A stretch of 44,185 bases of DNA from Lachnospiraceae bacterium (GTDB lineage: Bacteria > Bacillota > Clostridia > Lachnospirales > Lachnospiraceae), in assembly GCA_900770785.1 (NCBI GenBank), contig CAAGLJ010000008.1:1-44185 (forward strand), written 5' to 3'. Positions 1 through 8,557 of the stretch are shown here, one piece after another (within the stretch, counting starts at the first letter, position 1; every line of letters begins with the position of its first letter). Below the pieces are notes generated by a model. The model searched no databases, had not been told where the DNA came from, and saw nothing but the letters and a program-made list of their open reading frames with translations. The position numbers and the translations under genes are program-made.

Positions 1-30
1 CGCTACCTCTTTGTTTCAAACTTATAATCC

Positions 31-47
31 GCCTTTCTGCGAAAGGC
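31..47. other. Short perfect hairpin near the left edge
   Basis: GCCTTTC and GAAAGGC pair perfectly around a 3-nt loop. It lies about 65 bp downstream of the stop of the minus-strand rloB-like gene, but no U-tract follows on that strand, so it is not a convincing terminator. The rest of 1-111 shows no gene. Confidence 0.35.
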
Positions 48-111
48 ACCAATGCGTCATGAAACATCTTAACTACCTTTCACTTTTCTAATCTATCTTC
101 CTTCTGATAAA

Positions 112-825
112 TCAGTACTTATTTTGTACTTCCTCTGGAAAGTACTTCGCCAGTTCCTCCACCAGCTCATACACCTTAGTTCCGGGTGCAATCTCCGTTG
201 GCGTTTTACCTTCTCCATCCTTCATAATTCGCTTTGCATATCGAATCGCCAGTTTCAGATTACCATACTCCATCAGAATCTCAAAGATATTATTCATATT
301 CTTCTGATACTTTCCAATTCCTAATTCCTTGAACTTTTCATTCAAGGATGATATATACTCCGTTCTATGGTTATTAGCAGTGTAATATGCAAAGTGAAGC
401 AGGAACCAGAACTCAATACACTCATTACTCCAAGCAGTATGATATTGCAATTCCAGATTCTCCTTATTTAGACTCTCCGCACGTTCCACAACGCCATTAA
501 ATCGTTTCGCTGGAAAGCTATCTTTGTCATAAACACACCAGATTTGCCCTTTTTTTATGTTGTTCTTCTTTACGTAGTCTTCTGCCATACCAATCACACA
601 CATGGTTTCTGCCTGGCAAGGTTCAATCTCAATTAGGACCATATCCTTATAAATTGGATTTTCCTCAATCAGCTTCTTGAATCCGGCAAAATATAGTGGC
701 TCTGTCTGCTGCCCCTCACAGAAGATGTAATATCTGTATTGTTTCATTTCCAAATATTCTTGGCGACGTTTTTTCTTCCAATCAAGCTTGCTTGATTTTT
801 TCCCGATTCCTGCTTTTTTAGGCAT
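112..825 (-). CDS. RloB/AbiLii-like TOPRIM-fold protein, putative defence effector
   Basis: This 237-residue protein resembles the RloB family (also AbiLii), usually found beside an AAA ATPase and proposed to act as a nuclease-like effector in abortive phage infection. After a very basic N-terminus (many Lys and Arg in residues 1-30), a strand with the family signature CEGQQTEPLYF (about 36-46) supplies the TOPRIM-type glutamate. An acidic motif, VYDKDSF (about 98-104), would supply the metal-binding aspartates. A later WSNECIEFWFLLHF block (about 132-145) is also typical of RloB. Its start overlaps the end of the upstream ATPase gene by 8 bp, so the two are translationally coupled. The pairing and motifs are visible; the phage-defence role is inferred from the family. 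No toxicity can be read from sequence. Confidence 0.82.
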   Translation of the reverse strand: MPKKAGIGKKSSKLDWKKKRRQEYLEMKQYRYYIFCEGQQTEPLYFAGFKKLIEENPIYKDMVLIEIEPCQAETMCVIGMAEDYVKKNNIKKGQIWCVYDKDSFPAKRFNGVVERAESLNKENLELQYHTAWSNECIEFWFLLHFAYYTANNHRTEYISSLNEKFKELGIGKYQKNMNNIFEILMEYGNLKLAIRYAKRIMKDGEGKTPTEIAPGTKVYELVEELAKYFPEEVQNKY

Positions 826-2041
826 TGACTTTTCCCCAATCTATGATTCTTCTGAGGTACGGATCAGCACCGTACTTTCCTTCAAGATACTGCTTGTCGA
901 ACCTGGCATCTTTTCTAACAGATTCACCTTTTTCATTCTTGAACTCTACCAGCGAGTATAGTTTGGAATTTTGTGCATTTCCCTTTGCCACAAACCAAAT
1001 CTCATCTCTGCGGAACACTTCACTGTTCATGGTAGATAAATCATGGGATGTGAATATAAGCTGTGCTTTATGTCTGTTGATGTTCATATCATTAAACATC
1101 ATGATAATATGACGCAACAACACCGGATGAATCTTTGCATCTAATTCATCAATTACAAGCACAGTTCCATCAAGCAAACTTGCCGCAATAAATGGAAGTA
1201 ATCCAAACAGTTTCTTTGTTCCGCTGGATTCATCGGATAAGCTAAGCTCTGTTTCCACATCATCTACGAGGTGTTTTGTGAATACTTCTAGCCTATCGTT
1301 TTCTTTTTCTTCCACTCTGAAATCAACGATATCCAAATCCATTTCCTGAATCATTTCAAGCATCAGATGCTTCACGTCTTCTGATGTGGATATTGCCATT
1401 CTAAGTTCCTGAATAGGATTGCCATAATTCAAGAAATCCACGCCGAACTCGAACCAATTCAATACGTCTTTAACGACTGCATTCTCCTTATAAGCGATGC
1501 CCAAGTAGGAAAGCAAGGTAAGTGTTTTAGATAAATCATCACTGACTTTCAGCTTTGCAAATGCACCCTTCAAAACAATCCCTTTATCGTCTCTCGTGTA
1601 TAATGCAGAACGTCTTCCGGTCTCAAGCTTCGCTCTGTCCAAGCTCTCATATAGAATCACATCACGCTTCACATGCAAGATATATCTGTACTCTGCAGAC
1701 TTTGTACGGAAAAATAGTTCAAACTCTGTTGGTTCATTTTTACTATCTGAAAAAGCAAATGGCTGGGCGATAATTTTTTTTTGTAAAAGAACCTTATCTT
1801 CGTTATCTTCTGTCGCATACAATGGGCGCAGAATCTTTGCAACTAATGTGTGCAATGCCGCTAGAACATTGGATTTTCCTCCACCATTAGGACCGTAAAT
1901 GGCAGACACCGGTAAATACGTCTCTCCATCCTGATCATTGATTATTCTATCTTCATGCTCTGAGATTGCTGCTGCCTGCATATCAAACGTCACTTCATCT
2001 CTTATACTCTTGTAATTCTTCACAGTAAACTGGCATAACAT
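818..2041 (-). CDS. AAA family ATPase, RloA/AbiLi-like
   Basis: This 407-residue ABC/SMC-like AAA ATPase is the likely sensor or regulator of the RloB-like protein encoded next to it. The N-terminus (MLCQFTVKNYKSIRDEVTF) is the usual first strand of these ATPases. Walker A is YGPNGGGKSN (about residues 49-58). A signature-like segment, SDESSGTKKL, lies near 268-277. Walker B is VLVIDELDAKIHP (about 293-305), followed by a switch motif, LIFTSHDLSTMN. The start has a good Shine-Dalgarno site (GGAGGT, 8 nt upstream) and a sigma-A-like promoter at 2070-2097. Two-gene operons of this kind (AbiL, RloAB) are mobile defence cassettes. Here the pair sits next to intron and sporulation-gene debris, which fits acquisition by transfer. 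Confidence 0.85.
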   Translation of the reverse strand: MLCQFTVKNYKSIRDEVTFDMQAAAISEHEDRIINDQDGETYLPVSAIYGPNGGGKSNVLAALHTLVAKILRPLYATEDNEDKVLLQKKIIAQPFAFSDSKNEPTEFELFFRTKSAEYRYILHVKRDVILYESLDRAKLETGRRSALYTRDDKGIVLKGAFAKLKVSDDLSKTLTLLSYLGIAYKENAVVKDVLNWFEFGVDFLNYGNPIQELRMAISTSEDVKHLMLEMIQEMDLDIVDFRVEEKENDRLEVFTKHLVDDVETELSLSDESSGTKKLFGLLPFIAASLLDGTVLVIDELDAKIHPVLLRHIIMMFNDMNINRHKAQLIFTSHDLSTMNSEVFRRDEIWFVAKGNAQNSKLYSLVEFKNEKGESVRKDARFDKQYLEGKYGADPYLRRIIDWGKVNA

Positions 2042-2069
2042 ATCTTTTTACCTCCATTCTACTATCTTT

Positions 2070-2097
2070 ATTATATCCCACTTTTCTCATTTTACAA
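2070..2097 (-). promoter_or_regulatory. Sigma-A-like promoter of the rloA-rloB-like pair
   Basis: On the minus strand TTGTAA (2092-2097) and TATAAT (2070-2075) are 16 bp apart, about 30 bp before the ATPase start codon. This suggests constitutive expression of the pair. Read by eye only. Confidence 0.6.
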
Positions 2098-2112
2098 CAT
2101 ATATTTGAGATT

Positions 2113-2511
2113 TTATCTCATATTTTTATTCAAAATTGTGTTGTTAAAAAACTTTAATACTTTTACATAGAAGAAGCAAGGCTCGCACCTTGCTCTTCTC
2201 CGTCTTATTCCATCGACTCCATTACCTTTTTTCGTCCTCTCCGATTCTGCTATGTACTCACCCTCCTCTGCACACCTTAATGCAGCTTCTTCAACTACTG
2301 TTGGTACTCCAAGCTTACGAAACTCGCCTTTTGTTTCTTTGGGTATTTCTACCCTTCGAACGGGGTTTGGTTCATATTTGCCATCCCTTATCTCCTTGAT
2401 TAGGTTTTCCTGGTTTTCTCTTAGGAAGGGCAGAAGTTCATCCACCTGCATACCATCAATTCCACCTTTTCCCTTGTTTCTTTTGACTTGCTTATCTCTA
2501 TAATTTTCATG
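2113..2511 (-). pseudogene. Truncated group II intron reverse transcriptase (LtrA-like) fragment
   Basis: The open frame begins inside a reverse transcriptase. Residues reading NKGKGGIDGMQVDELLPF and then GKYEPNPVRRVEIPKE match the N-terminal RT-0/RT-1 region of bacterial group II intron maturases (LtrA type). Homology stops after KLGVPTVV, just where RT-1 normally continues into the core palm. The remaining roughly 60 codons, containing RTKKGNGVDGIRRRRARCEP, are not recognised as RT. The catalytic YADD motif, maturase and endonuclease domains are missing, and the N-terminus is preceded by stops. No start codon or clear intron domain V/VI was found. It is therefore a relic of a mobile intron between the defence pair and the SpoIIID-like remnant. 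The hairpin GCAAGG/CCTTGC near 2177-2194 lies in its tail. Confidence 0.75.
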
Positions 2512-2567
2512 TTACCACCATGATTCTCTTTATTCTATCACCCAGATAACATTCTTTCCGAAACGTT

Positions 2568-2699
2568 CTATATTGTTACAACCACATATACCATAGATTT
2601 CGATATGCCAAAGTGCTTTGCCGCCTGCCTTACGGTGGCATTATATTCAATAATATAATTAGCCATGGCAATAACTCTCTCTTCAATATAGTCTTTCAA
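2568..2699 (-). pseudogene. Truncated SpoIIID-like sporulation regulator remnant
   Basis: From a TTG start the minus strand encodes 43 residues: MKDYIEERVIAMANYIIEYN, then ATVRQAAKHFGISKSMVY, then a stop. This matches the N-terminus of SpoIIID, the mother-cell regulator acting with sigma-E, through the recognition part of its helix-turn-helix (usual form MKDYIEER...ATVRQTAKxFGxSKSTVH). Full SpoIIID is about 85-95 residues. Here the homology decays right after the HTH: the KDVTERL segment is altered and an in-frame TAG follows. A plausible ribosome binding site (GAGGGG) precedes the TTG. The intact chromosomal spoIIID is probably elsewhere. This copy lies immediately beside the intron relic, so it may have been interrupted by insertion and then decayed. 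The match is seen by eye and was not tested by alignment. Confidence 0.75.
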
Positions 2700-2803
2700 C
2701 TTAAAACCCCTCAGAATATTTTTTACATTGTATGAAGTAAAATAAGGGGTTATTCCACTACTTTAAGGCTTTTTTGATAATAGATGATTTTTTTGTCAAA
2801 CTG

Positions 2804-2812
2804 TGCTACAAT
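2804..2812 (+). promoter_or_regulatory. Extended -10 promoter element of trkA-trkH
   Basis: TGC followed directly by TACAAT forms an extended -10 element about 84 bp upstream of the preferred trkA start. No good -35 sits at 17 bp. The same 11-mer TGTGCTACAAT recurs before the acetyltransferase gene at 31881-31891. Confidence 0.5.
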
Positions 2813-2895
2813 CTAAGCAGTTATTCCAAAAGCAGCAAAATCCTTTTGGGATGTTATCCTTAATTATACTTTACAGCTTTACAAAGGTGAATATC

Positions 2896-4284
2896 ATGTT
2901 AGGTACGAAAAAAAATACGAAGCAGGGCTTAAATATTATTATTGTAGGCTGTGGCAAGGTAGGCTCCACCCTGGTGGAACAGCTCTGCCGGGAAGGTCAC
3001 GATATCACCATTATCGACACCAATTCCAGCCGTATCCAGGAAATAACCAATCTCTATGACGTTATGGGCCTAACCGGAAACGGAGCCAGCTATAGTGTGC
3101 AGGTAGAAGCCGGCATTAAAAATACGGACTTACTGATTGCCGTTACCGGTTCTGATGAATTGAATTTACTTTGCTGTACCGTAGCAAAGCAGGTAGCCGA
3201 TTGTGCTGCCATTGCCCGGGTCCGCAACCCCGACTACAGCAAAGAGGTAGACTACCTTCGCCAAAAGCTGGGGTTGGCCATGATTATCAACCCTGAGCTG
3301 GAGGCTGCCAGGGAGATTGCCCGTATCCTTTATCTGCCTACCGCACTGGAGGTGAATTCCTTCGCCCATGGTCAGGCAGAGCTGATTCAGTTTAAAATTC
3401 CTGAAGGAAATGCTTTGGACGGACTTTCTATTGCCCAGCTGGATCAGAATATTCCTATTAAGGTGCTGATTTGTGCATTAGAGCGGGAAGGACAGGTATA
3501 CATTCCCTCGGGAGATTCTATCTTACAGGCAGGAGATGTTATCTCCTTCGTTGCTCCCAGAAGCAAGATTCGGGGATTTTTGTCGAATATTGCCGTAAAG
3601 ACCCATCAGGTTAAAAATACCATGATTATCGGCGGTGGGAAGGCAGCCTACTATCTGGCCAGCCAGCTTTTACACATGGGTATTTCTGTAAAAATCATTG
3701 AGCAGAACAAGTCCCGCTGTGAAGAACTGAGCCTTCTGCTCCCCAAGGCCATTATTATTAACGGTGACGGAACCGATGGCGAATTATTAAAGGAAGAAGG
3801 AATTGAATATACAGAATCCTTCGTCCCTCTTACCGGAATTGATGAAGAAAATATTATGCTGACTCTGCATGCCCGGGAGGTCTCCGATGCCAAGGTGATT
3901 ACCAAGGTGAACCGAACCACCTTCAGGAATGTAATCAATTCTCTGGATTTGGGAAGCGTAATCTACCCCCGGCAGATTACCTCAGAGGCCATTATTGCCT
4001 ACGTCCGGGCAAAAAATGACTCTAAGAATAATAATATCGAAACCCTGTACCATCTTTTTAATTCCCAGGTGGAAGCAATCGAATTCAGAGTGGATTCTCC
4101 CTCCGATGTAACCAATCTTCCGCTGAAGGATTTAAAGACCAAAGATCAGGTTCTGGTGGCCTTTATCAACCGAAACGGCTCCATCATCATTCCCAGTGGT
4201 CAGGACAGTATCCTGGTAGGCGATACGGTTATGGTAGTAACCACCCACACCGGCTTTGATGATCTTCAGGATATACTAAGGTAA
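2896..4284 (+). CDS. trkA: Trk system potassium uptake regulatory protein TrkA
   Basis: TrkA is the cytoplasmic NAD(H)/nucleotide-binding gating subunit of the Trk K+ channel complex. The 462-residue product has the usual two RCK repeats: a first Rossmann domain starting NIIIVGCGKVGSTLVEQL (GxGxxG, near residue 12), a first TrkA_C domain near 135-215, a second Rossmann domain starting NTMIIGGGKAAYYLA (near 238), and a second TrkA_C domain to the end. The ATG at 2896 is preferred because an AAAGGTG Shine-Dalgarno site lies 8 nt before it and the length matches TrkA (about 458). An upstream in-frame start at 2803 overlaps the -10 element and would add 31 unrelated residues. trkH follows 13 bp downstream, so the two form an operon. 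Confidence 0.95.
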   Translation: MLGTKKNTKQGLNIIIVGCGKVGSTLVEQLCREGHDITIIDTNSSRIQEITNLYDVMGLTGNGASYSVQVEAGIKNTDLLIAVTGSDELNLLCCTVAKQVADCAAIARVRNPDYSKEVDYLRQKLGLAMIINPELEAAREIARILYLPTALEVNSFAHGQAELIQFKIPEGNALDGLSIAQLDQNIPIKVLICALEREGQVYIPSGDSILQAGDVISFVAPRSKIRGFLSNIAVKTHQVKNTMIIGGGKAAYYLASQLLHMGISVKIIEQNKSRCEELSLLLPKAIIINGDGTDGELLKEEGIEYTESFVPLTGIDEENIMLTLHAREVSDAKVITKVNRTTFRNVINSLDLGSVIYPRQITSEAIIAYVRAKNDSKNNNIETLYHLFNSQVEAIEFRVDSPSDVTNLPLKDLKTKDQVLVAFINRNGSIIIPSGQDSILVGDTVMVVTTHTGFDDLQDILR

Positions 4285-4297
4285 GGGGAGGCAAACG

Positions 4298-5770
4298 ATG
4301 AATTTTCCTATTATACGATATGTACTGGGTTATGTATTGAAAATTCAGGCACTGTTTCTGCTGCTGCCCTGTATTACTTCTCTTATTTATCAGGAAAAAG
4401 AAGGCTTTGCCTACCTTGCTGCCGCTTTGCTGTGTGTGGCTGTGGGCCAGCTGCTGAGCTTTAAAAAGCCTGAGCGACAGGTTTTCTATCTGAAAGAGGG
4501 CTGTGTCGCCACTGCATTAAGCTGGATCATTTTAAGCTTTTCCGGTGGCCTTCCCTTCTGGTTAAGCGGCGAAATTCCCTCATTTACGGATGCTATGTTT
4601 GAAACCGTATCCGGATTTACCACCACAGGAGCCAGTATACTGAATGATGTAGAAAGCATCTCCCAGTCCTCTCTCCTGTGGCGAAGTTTTACCAACTGGA
4701 TTGGCGGTATGGGAGTACTGGTTTTTCTATTAGCCATTATTCCTTTAAGCGGTGGTTCTCACATGAATCTGATGAGAGCCGAAAGCCCCGGCCCTTCTGT
4801 TGGGAAGCTGGTTCCCAAAATTAAGTCCACTGCCCGGATTCTTTATCTGATTTATCTGGGTCTTACTTTACTGGAGTTTATTCTCCTTGTGGCCGGCAAA
4901 ATGCCTGTTTTCGATGCCATTGCCGCCTCCTTCAGTACCGCAGGTACAGGAGGCTTCGGAATCAAAAATTCCAGTATGGGAGAGTATTCCCCTTATATTC
5001 AATGGGTCGTAACCATCTTCATGCTGCTTTTTGGTGTCAACTTTAATGCCTACTACCTCATCCTGTTCCACAATGCAAAAAAAGCCTTTCATATGGAAGA
5101 GGTTCGCTGGTATTTTGGTATTGTAGGAGTTTCCATAACCCTCATTTTCTTCAATCTGCTGCAAACGGTTACTTCTGCTTTTGAAGCCCTGACTCAATCG
5201 GCCTTCCAGGTGGCTTCCATTATCACCACTACCGGTTTTTCTACCGTTGACTTCAGTCAATGGGCGGAAAGCAGTAAAGCGATTCTGGTTCTTTTGATGT
5301 TTATCGGCGGCTGTGCCGGAAGCACCAGTGGCGGTATTAAGGTTTCCCGTCTGGTGATTCTTTTTAAAACCGTAGTAAAAGAGCTGAAGTCCTATATCCA
5401 TCCCAAAAGCATCGTAAAGCTGAAAATGGATGGAAAGCAGGTAGAGCATGAGGTAATTCGTTCCGTAAATGTATACTTCATTACTTTTATGATTATTTTT
5501 GTTGGGTCTGTCCTGCTGATTTCCTTTGAAGATGGGGATTTAATCACCTCCTTTACCGCAGTAGCTGCCACACTCAACAATGTGGGACCCGGACTGGAGC
5601 TGGTGGGCCCTACCCAGAATTTTGGACATTTTAATATCCTCTCCAAATGGGTACTGATCTTCGACATGCTGGCCGGCAGATTAGAGCTGTTTCCTTTATT
5701 AATCCTTTTTCATCCAGCTGTATGGAAGGACAGCTTCCATAAAAAACCAGTCAGAAAACTGCCCAAATAA
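4298..5770 (+). CDS. trkH: Trk/Ktr potassium uptake membrane protein TrkH
   Basis: TrkH is the pore-forming membrane subunit that imports K+ together with TrkA. The 490-residue protein is highly hydrophobic and has the four pore-loop repeats of the superfamily: TVSGFTTTGAS (about residues 102-112), FSTAGTGGFG (about 211-220), ITTTGFSTVDF (about 310-320) and AAATLNNVGPG (about 425-435). The third and fourth filters keep the central glycine of each repeat. The start has an AGGGGAGG ribosome binding site. It is the last gene of the operon and is followed by a bidirectional terminator shared with the convergent asnS. The sequence does not show how K+ uptake is sensed here. Confidence 0.95.
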   Translation: MNFPIIRYVLGYVLKIQALFLLLPCITSLIYQEKEGFAYLAAALLCVAVGQLLSFKKPERQVFYLKEGCVATALSWIILSFSGGLPFWLSGEIPSFTDAMFETVSGFTTTGASILNDVESISQSSLLWRSFTNWIGGMGVLVFLLAIIPLSGGSHMNLMRAESPGPSVGKLVPKIKSTARILYLIYLGLTLLEFILLVAGKMPVFDAIAASFSTAGTGGFGIKNSSMGEYSPYIQWVVTIFMLLFGVNFNAYYLILFHNAKKAFHMEEVRWYFGIVGVSITLIFFNLLQTVTSAFEALTQSAFQVASIITTTGFSTVDFSQWAESSKAILVLLMFIGGCAGSTSGGIKVSRLVILFKTVVKELKSYIHPKSIVKLKMDGKQVEHEVIRSVNVYFITFMIIFVGSVLLISFEDGDLITSFTAVAATLNNVGPGLELVGPTQNFGHFNILSKWVLIFDMLAGRLELFPLLILFHPAVWKDSFHKKPVRKLPK

Positions 5771-5781
5771 GTATTACAAAA

Positions 5782-5828
5782 AAAAGACTGTTAGAGGTTT
5801 CCCTGAAGAAATCCTTTAACAGTCTTTT
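5782..5828. terminator. Bidirectional terminator between trkH and asnS
   Basis: AAAAGACTGTTA pairs with TAACAGTCTTTT across a roughly 22-nt loop. A/T runs on both sides allow termination of trkH on the plus strand and asnS on the minus strand. Confidence 0.8.
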
Positions 5829-5842
5829 CCATTTACAATCCG

Positions 5843-7234
5843 TTACAGCTCACAGTTATTTACGGTTCTGGGGAAGGGCACCACGTCCCGGATATTTCCC
5901 ATACCGGTAAGATACATAATACAGCGTTCAAAGCCCAGCCCAAAGCCTGCATGGCGGGCAGAGCCATATTTTCTCAAATCCAGATAGAAGCCATAGTCTT
6001 CTTTATTCAGTCCCAGCTCATCCATTCTCTTCTTAAGAAGCTCCAGATTGTCCTCTCTCTGACTTCCCCCGATAATCTCACCGATACCGGGTACCAGACA
6101 ATCCATAGCTGCTACGGTCTTACCATCTTCATTCAGCTTCATATAGAAGGCTTTAATCTCCTTGGGGTAATCGGTTACGAATACAGGACGTTTAAACTCC
6201 TGCTCGGTCAAAAAGCGTTCATGCTCGGTCTGTAAATCACAGCCCCAGAACACTTTATAATCAAACTGATCATTGTGCTTCTCCAGAATCTTAATCGCCT
6301 CTGTATAAGTCACATGACCAAATTCGGAATTAACCACATGGTTCAGTCTTTCCATCAGCCCCTTATCCACAAACTGGTTGAAAAAGTTCATTTCTTCAGG
6401 GGCATTTTCCAAAACATAGCGGATAACATACTTAATCATGGACTCTGCCAGAATCATGTCATCCTTTAAGTCTGCAAAACACATTTCCGGTTCAATCATC
6501 CAGAACTCTGCCGCATGGCGGGTAGTATTGGAATTTTCTGCGCGGAAGGTAGGTCCAAAGGTATATACATTTTTAAAAGCAAAGGCGTATGTTTCTGCAT
6601 TCAGCTGTCCGCTTACCGTAAGGTTAGCCGATTTTCCAAAAAAATCCTGCGTAAAGTCAACCTTTCCCTCTTCTGTCTTAGGGATATTATCCAGATTCAG
6701 AGTGGTTACCTGGAACATCTCGCCTGCACCCTCACAGTCACTTCCGGTAATGATGGGAGTATGCACATACACAAACCCTCTTTCCTGAAAAAACTGATGA
6801 ATAGCATAGGCTGCCAGTGAACGAATACGAAATACCGCCTGAAAAGTATTGGTTCTGGCACGCAGATGCGAAATAGTACGCAGGTACTCAAAGGTATGGC
6901 GTTTTTTCTGGAGTGGATAATCCGCAGTGGAAGTGCCTTCCACCACTACCTCATCTGCCTGCATTTCAAAAGGCTGCTTTGCTCCGGGAGTAGCCACGAT
7001 GGTTCCGGTAACGATTACTGCTGCAGCAATATTCAATTTGGTAATTTCTTCAAAATTGGAGAGCTTTTCCCCGTAAACAACCTGTAAGGTTTCAAAAAAG
7101 CTTCCATCATTCACTACCAGAAAACCGAAAGTTTTGGAGTCACGATTATTTCTCACCCAGCCTCCCACCGAAACTTTTCGGTCAACGTATTCTTCTGTCT
7201 GTCGGTACAGTTCTTTTACACTTGTCAGTTCCAT
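5843..7234 (-). CDS. asnS: Asparaginyl-tRNA synthetase
   Basis: AsnS charges tRNA-Asn with asparagine in the cytoplasm. The 463-residue protein has an N-terminal OB-fold anticodon-binding domain (SVGGWVRNNRDSKTFGFLVV, about residues 22-41) and a class IIb catalytic domain. Motif 2 is PTFRAENSNTTRHAAEFWM (about 228-246) and motif 3 is GFGLGFERCIMYLTG (about 430-444). The AENSNT segment of motif 2 and the Asn-type C-terminus (NIRDVVPFPRT) separate it from aspartyl-tRNA synthetase. The start has AGGAGG five bases upstream. The foldase gene lies 31 bp upstream on the same strand and may be cotranscribed. No T-box was seen in this short gap. Confidence 0.96.
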   Translation of the reverse strand: MELTSVKELYRQTEEYVDRKVSVGGWVRNNRDSKTFGFLVVNDGSFFETLQVVYGEKLSNFEEITKLNIAAAVIVTGTIVATPGAKQPFEMQADEVVVEGTSTADYPLQKKRHTFEYLRTISHLRARTNTFQAVFRIRSLAAYAIHQFFQERGFVYVHTPIITGSDCEGAGEMFQVTTLNLDNIPKTEEGKVDFTQDFFGKSANLTVSGQLNAETYAFAFKNVYTFGPTFRAENSNTTRHAAEFWMIEPEMCFADLKDDMILAESMIKYVIRYVLENAPEEMNFFNQFVDKGLMERLNHVVNSEFGHVTYTEAIKILEKHNDQFDYKVFWGCDLQTEHERFLTEQEFKRPVFVTDYPKEIKAFYMKLNEDGKTVAAMDCLVPGIGEIIGGSQREDNLELLKKRMDELGLNKEDYGFYLDLRKYGSARHAGFGLGFERCIMYLTGMGNIRDVVPFPRTVNNCEL

Positions 7235-7265
7235 GTTCTCCTCCTCTTTTTATTGCCCTTATTTT

Positions 7266-8450
7266 TTATTCTGCTTCTGTCGTCTCTGTGGCTGCAGTCT
7301 CTGTCGTTTTGGTTTCACCTTCGTCGGCAGACTGGGTAACTACTGCATTATCCACCAGAAAATCAAGCACTTTGTTCAACAGCATACTGTCTCTGTACGC
7401 TTCCATATCATTAGCTGCCTTAAAAGCCTCCACACTGTCGAATCCAAAGGATGTATAATTTTCCAGTGCAGCCTCCTCCAGCTCCTGATCCGTTACTTCA
7501 ATGCCTTCCACATCCGCAATTTTTTTACAAAGCATAGCCTGCTTTGCTGCTTCATAGGCACCTGCTTCAATTTCCATCTCATACTCACTCAGTCCCACAT
7601 AATAATAGTTATTCACGTAGGTTTCCAGATCCATTCCGTAATAGTCGGCTGCCTTCTGGGTCTGCTCCATTGCTGTCTTGGCATATTTCTGCTTTAATTC
7701 ATCAGATGGCTCCTGTACCTTACTTCCTTCCATAACTTTTTCAATCACATTTACCTGAAGCTGATACTCATACTCCTCCAGCATCTGCTGATTTAACATT
7801 TCCTGAATCCTTGCACGATATTCTTCTACCGTAGTTATTCCTTCAATGCCGAGGGATGCTACATACTCATCATCCAGCACCGGCTCCACATAGGTCTGAA
7901 TCTGGTTTACGGTTACAGTAAATACTACTGCTTCTCCAGCCAGGTCCTCTGCCGGATAGGTTTCCGGAAAGGTCAGATTTAGCTCCACTGTTTCTCCCTT
8001 TTTCACTCCAATCAAGCCCTCCTCAAAGCCTTCAATAAAGTGACCGGAGCCAATCTCCAGATTGTAGCCTGTGGCTGTTCCTCCATCAAAGGCTACCCCA
8101 TCTTTTTTTCCTTCATAGTCAATATTAACGGTATCCCCGTTTTCTACCGTATCCCGATCAGTCACTTCCTCCAGGGTACTTTGTAAACTGAGGGCATATT
8201 GCAGATAGCTGTCTACCATAGAAGCAGGTACCTCTGTAGTCCCGCCTTTCACCTCGACGCCTTTATAGGTTCCCAATTCCACCAGATCTGTTACGTCCAG
8301 CTGATTCAGATAAATTACATTCTCCTGCCCACCTTCCTGTGTACTCTCTGTAGTTGTCTGTCCGGCAGACTCTTCTTTCTTCTGCCCGCATCCTGCCAAA
8401 AGGGCGACAGCCAATCCCAGAGCCAAAATTTTCATTCTTCTTTTTTTCAT
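7266..8450 (-). CDS. Trigger factor-like peptidyl-prolyl isomerase lipoprotein
   Basis: This is a secreted, membrane-anchored foldase rather than the ribosome-bound trigger factor. A lipoprotein signal peptide ends in the lipobox LLAGC (about residues 18-22). It is followed by a low-complexity linker, an FKBP-type isomerase domain (DTVNIDYEGKKDGVAFDGG and GSGHFIEGFEEGLIGVKKGE, about 105-185), and a trigger-factor C-terminal-like helical domain (about 195-365). The ribosome-binding domain with the usual GFRxGKxP signature is absent. Such proteins are common in Lachnospiraceae and probably help fold exported proteins outside the membrane, a PrsA-like job; that role is inferred. A GAGGAG site precedes the ATG. 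The C-terminal 25 residues are rich in Thr and Glu. Confidence 0.88.
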   Translation of the reverse strand: MKKRRMKILALGLAVALLAGCGQKKEESAGQTTTESTQEGGQENVIYLNQLDVTDLVELGTYKGVEVKGGTTEVPASMVDSYLQYALSLQSTLEEVTDRDTVENGDTVNIDYEGKKDGVAFDGGTATGYNLEIGSGHFIEGFEEGLIGVKKGETVELNLTFPETYPAEDLAGEAVVFTVTVNQIQTYVEPVLDDEYVASLGIEGITTVEEYRARIQEMLNQQMLEEYEYQLQVNVIEKVMEGSKVQEPSDELKQKYAKTAMEQTQKAADYYGMDLETYVNNYYYVGLSEYEMEIEAGAYEAAKQAMLCKKIADVEGIEVTDQELEEAALENYTSFGFDSVEAFKAANDMEAYRDSMLLNKVLDFLVDNAVVTQSADEGETKTTETAATETTEAE

Positions 8451-8557
8451 AATCTCCTCACATTCCAGCCCATCAGGGCCAATCTTCGTCTCAACATTGT
8501 AACGGTTCAGGGCAAGCCCGAAAATTCATATAACTACATTTATACCATATTTGCCTT

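Noticed and set aside
31..47. Terminator for the left defence operon
   Set aside because: The hairpin is perfect but lacks a U-tract on the minus strand.
2803..2895. Upstream extension of trkA
   Set aside because: It overlaps the extended -10 element, and the added residues do not resemble TrkA; ATG 2896 has a good ribosome binding site.
4868..5449. 193-codon minus-strand frame
   Set aside because: It lies wholly antisense to trkH and has no ribosome binding site or family signature.
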